64,000 bases of DNA from Raphanus sativus. Its lineage: Eukaryota > Streptophyta > Magnoliopsida > Brassicales > Brassicaceae. Made by a program: the position numbers and the translations under genes. The notes beneath the pieces were generated by a model that was not told the DNA's origin, searched no databases, and saw nothing but the letters and a program-made list of their open reading frames with translations. Positions within the stretch are counted from its first letter, which is position 1. The number at the start of each line of letters is the position of its first letter. The stretch lies in NCBI RefSeq assembly GCF_000801105.2, contig NC_079514.1, positions 29,623,075 through 29,687,074 of the forward strand. The letters run 5' to 3'. Below are positions 63,001 to 64,000 of the stretch, in pieces.

Positions 63001-64000
63001 CATGTTTTTAAAGTTTGTTCTAATTTAGTTTCTAACATTATGTCACTTCATTATTTTTAACAAAGAAACATATAACTAATAGTTGTATCTTTAATATAAA
63101 CCTAATTTAGTTTTTTCGAATTTGTTTTTCAATTTTATACACAATCACATGCAAAAAGTAAAATAATATTATCATAAACTAAGCTTGCCATCATTTGCAT
63201 TTGTCATGGAAAGTCACCCTCTGCTGATGAATTGAAAAACTGTTTTTTTATAACAAATCATTTTCTCTTCTCTTATGTGTTTGCTTCTTGAAATTTCCCG
63301 CGAAAAAATCACCAATTTCATACAATCAAATTTTGAATTAGGAGATGTGTCAAAAAGGGTCTCTCTGATTGAATTAGAGATTTAAGGGTAAGGAAATACT
63401 GGTGTAAAGAATCGGTTTCAGCGCATAGTTTGCTTTCTCCTTCACCCTTCTTCTCACTCTGAAGTTTGTTCATGTTCTTTTTCAATCATGGTGATCAGTT
63501 TGTTTCTTTCTTTTTCGTAATTGCTGCCTTGACTTCTCTTTTTTGTAGGTAAAGATAGAATAATTATATGAATCAGTTGATGTACAACTATAAAAATTGG
63601 ATCTTTGTGTGTTTAGCGATGTCTAAAGTAGAAGTTTTTATCATCATTTGGCTTTGTTTTTTGCATTTTTAATATTTATACCCTTGTAGCAGTTTCGTGC
63701 CTTGATTTTTCGTGGTAGATTTCACTGTGTGCTCCATCTATGAAATCTTTTGTGATTATCACCTTTGTTCTTTGTTAGCATCATGTTATTTTGTAATTTT
63801 TAAAGTTCTGGTTTGTGGCAGTGGTGTCCTTTTCATTATGTTTTGGCAACGCCACTATTTGTTACTTTCAAGATTTTGCTCTGTGTACATCTTAAGGATC
63901 AATATGGTATACTCTTTAACTTGTAATATTAATCGCGGCTGTGTTTATGGATGGTGTGTTTGTTTATGATAGATGGTTGTGTCCCTCACTCCTTGTGTTG
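63001..64000. other. AT-rich DNA to the window end, no gene recognised
   Basis: From about 63230 the sequence becomes T-rich, like a plant 5' UTR or intron, and could precede a gene beyond the window. The 85-codon frame at 63712-63969 has no recognisable domain. Confidence 0.4.

Overview
This is nuclear DNA of a flowering plant, almost certainly a Brassicaceae. The sequence is AT-rich. Its genes have short GT-AG introns and look like Arabidopsis genes, and the repeats are typical crucifer Helitrons, MULEs, L1-type LINEs, SINEs and TRIMs. From memory, three genes in the order AVT6-type transporter, cysteinyl-tRNA synthetase and FHA/kanadaptin-like protein match Arabidopsis thaliana At5g38820-At5g38830-At5g38840. 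The window would then be an orthologous block inflated by transposons.

Layout. 1-3.7 kb: Helitron pieces, including a complete non-autonomous Helitron (2283-3697). 3.7-10 kb: an LTR-like remnant split by a 5'-truncated LINE (4179-9238, minus). 10-17 kb: gene-free repeat DNA with an hAT MITE (14946-15113). 17-19 kb: a probable retroposon split by a complete TRIM (17922-18583). 19-23.7 kb: host genes AVT6-like (+) and cytosolic CysRS (-), with converging 3' ends. 24-32 kb: Helitron ends, a foldback element, an hAT-like element, a LINE remnant, a small secreted prolamin-like gene (29214-29534) and a Helitron (30536-32044). 32.2-43.0 kb: a complete Mutator-like element (MULE) with terminal inverted repeats and a perfect 9-bp target-site duplication. 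43.2-46.4 kb: the FHA gene. 46.9-49.4 kb: nested Helitrons with a MITE and an RPA/DUF223-like gene remnant. 50.3-51.3 kb: a secreted proline-rich gene. 52.4-52.8 kb: a tRNA-derived SINE. 53.8-61.5 kb: a Helitron holding a retroposon, with a full-length LINE inserted into the retroposon's own target-site duplication. 61.5-62.4 kb: a chimera of thioredoxin reductase and serine carboxypeptidase gene fragments. The rest is AT-rich DNA without a recognisable gene.

The main system is the MULE at 32220-42997. It carries a MURA-type transposase (DDE triad and SWIM zinc finger), a 115-aa GRF zinc-finger protein and, on the other strand, a 694-aa DUF1985 protein with no Ulp1 protease domain. It also carries several short tandem arrays in introns, UTRs and subterminal DNA. 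Transposase plus DUF1985 plus tandem motifs recalls the VANDAL elements of Arabidopsis, whose VANC proteins counteract silencing. Here the element has clear TIRs and adds a GRF protein.

The assembly has a flaw in this element. 34914-37480 and 37581-40147 appear identical on either side of a 100-N gap, which looks like unmerged contig ends rather than a real duplication. The true element is probably about 8.1 kb.
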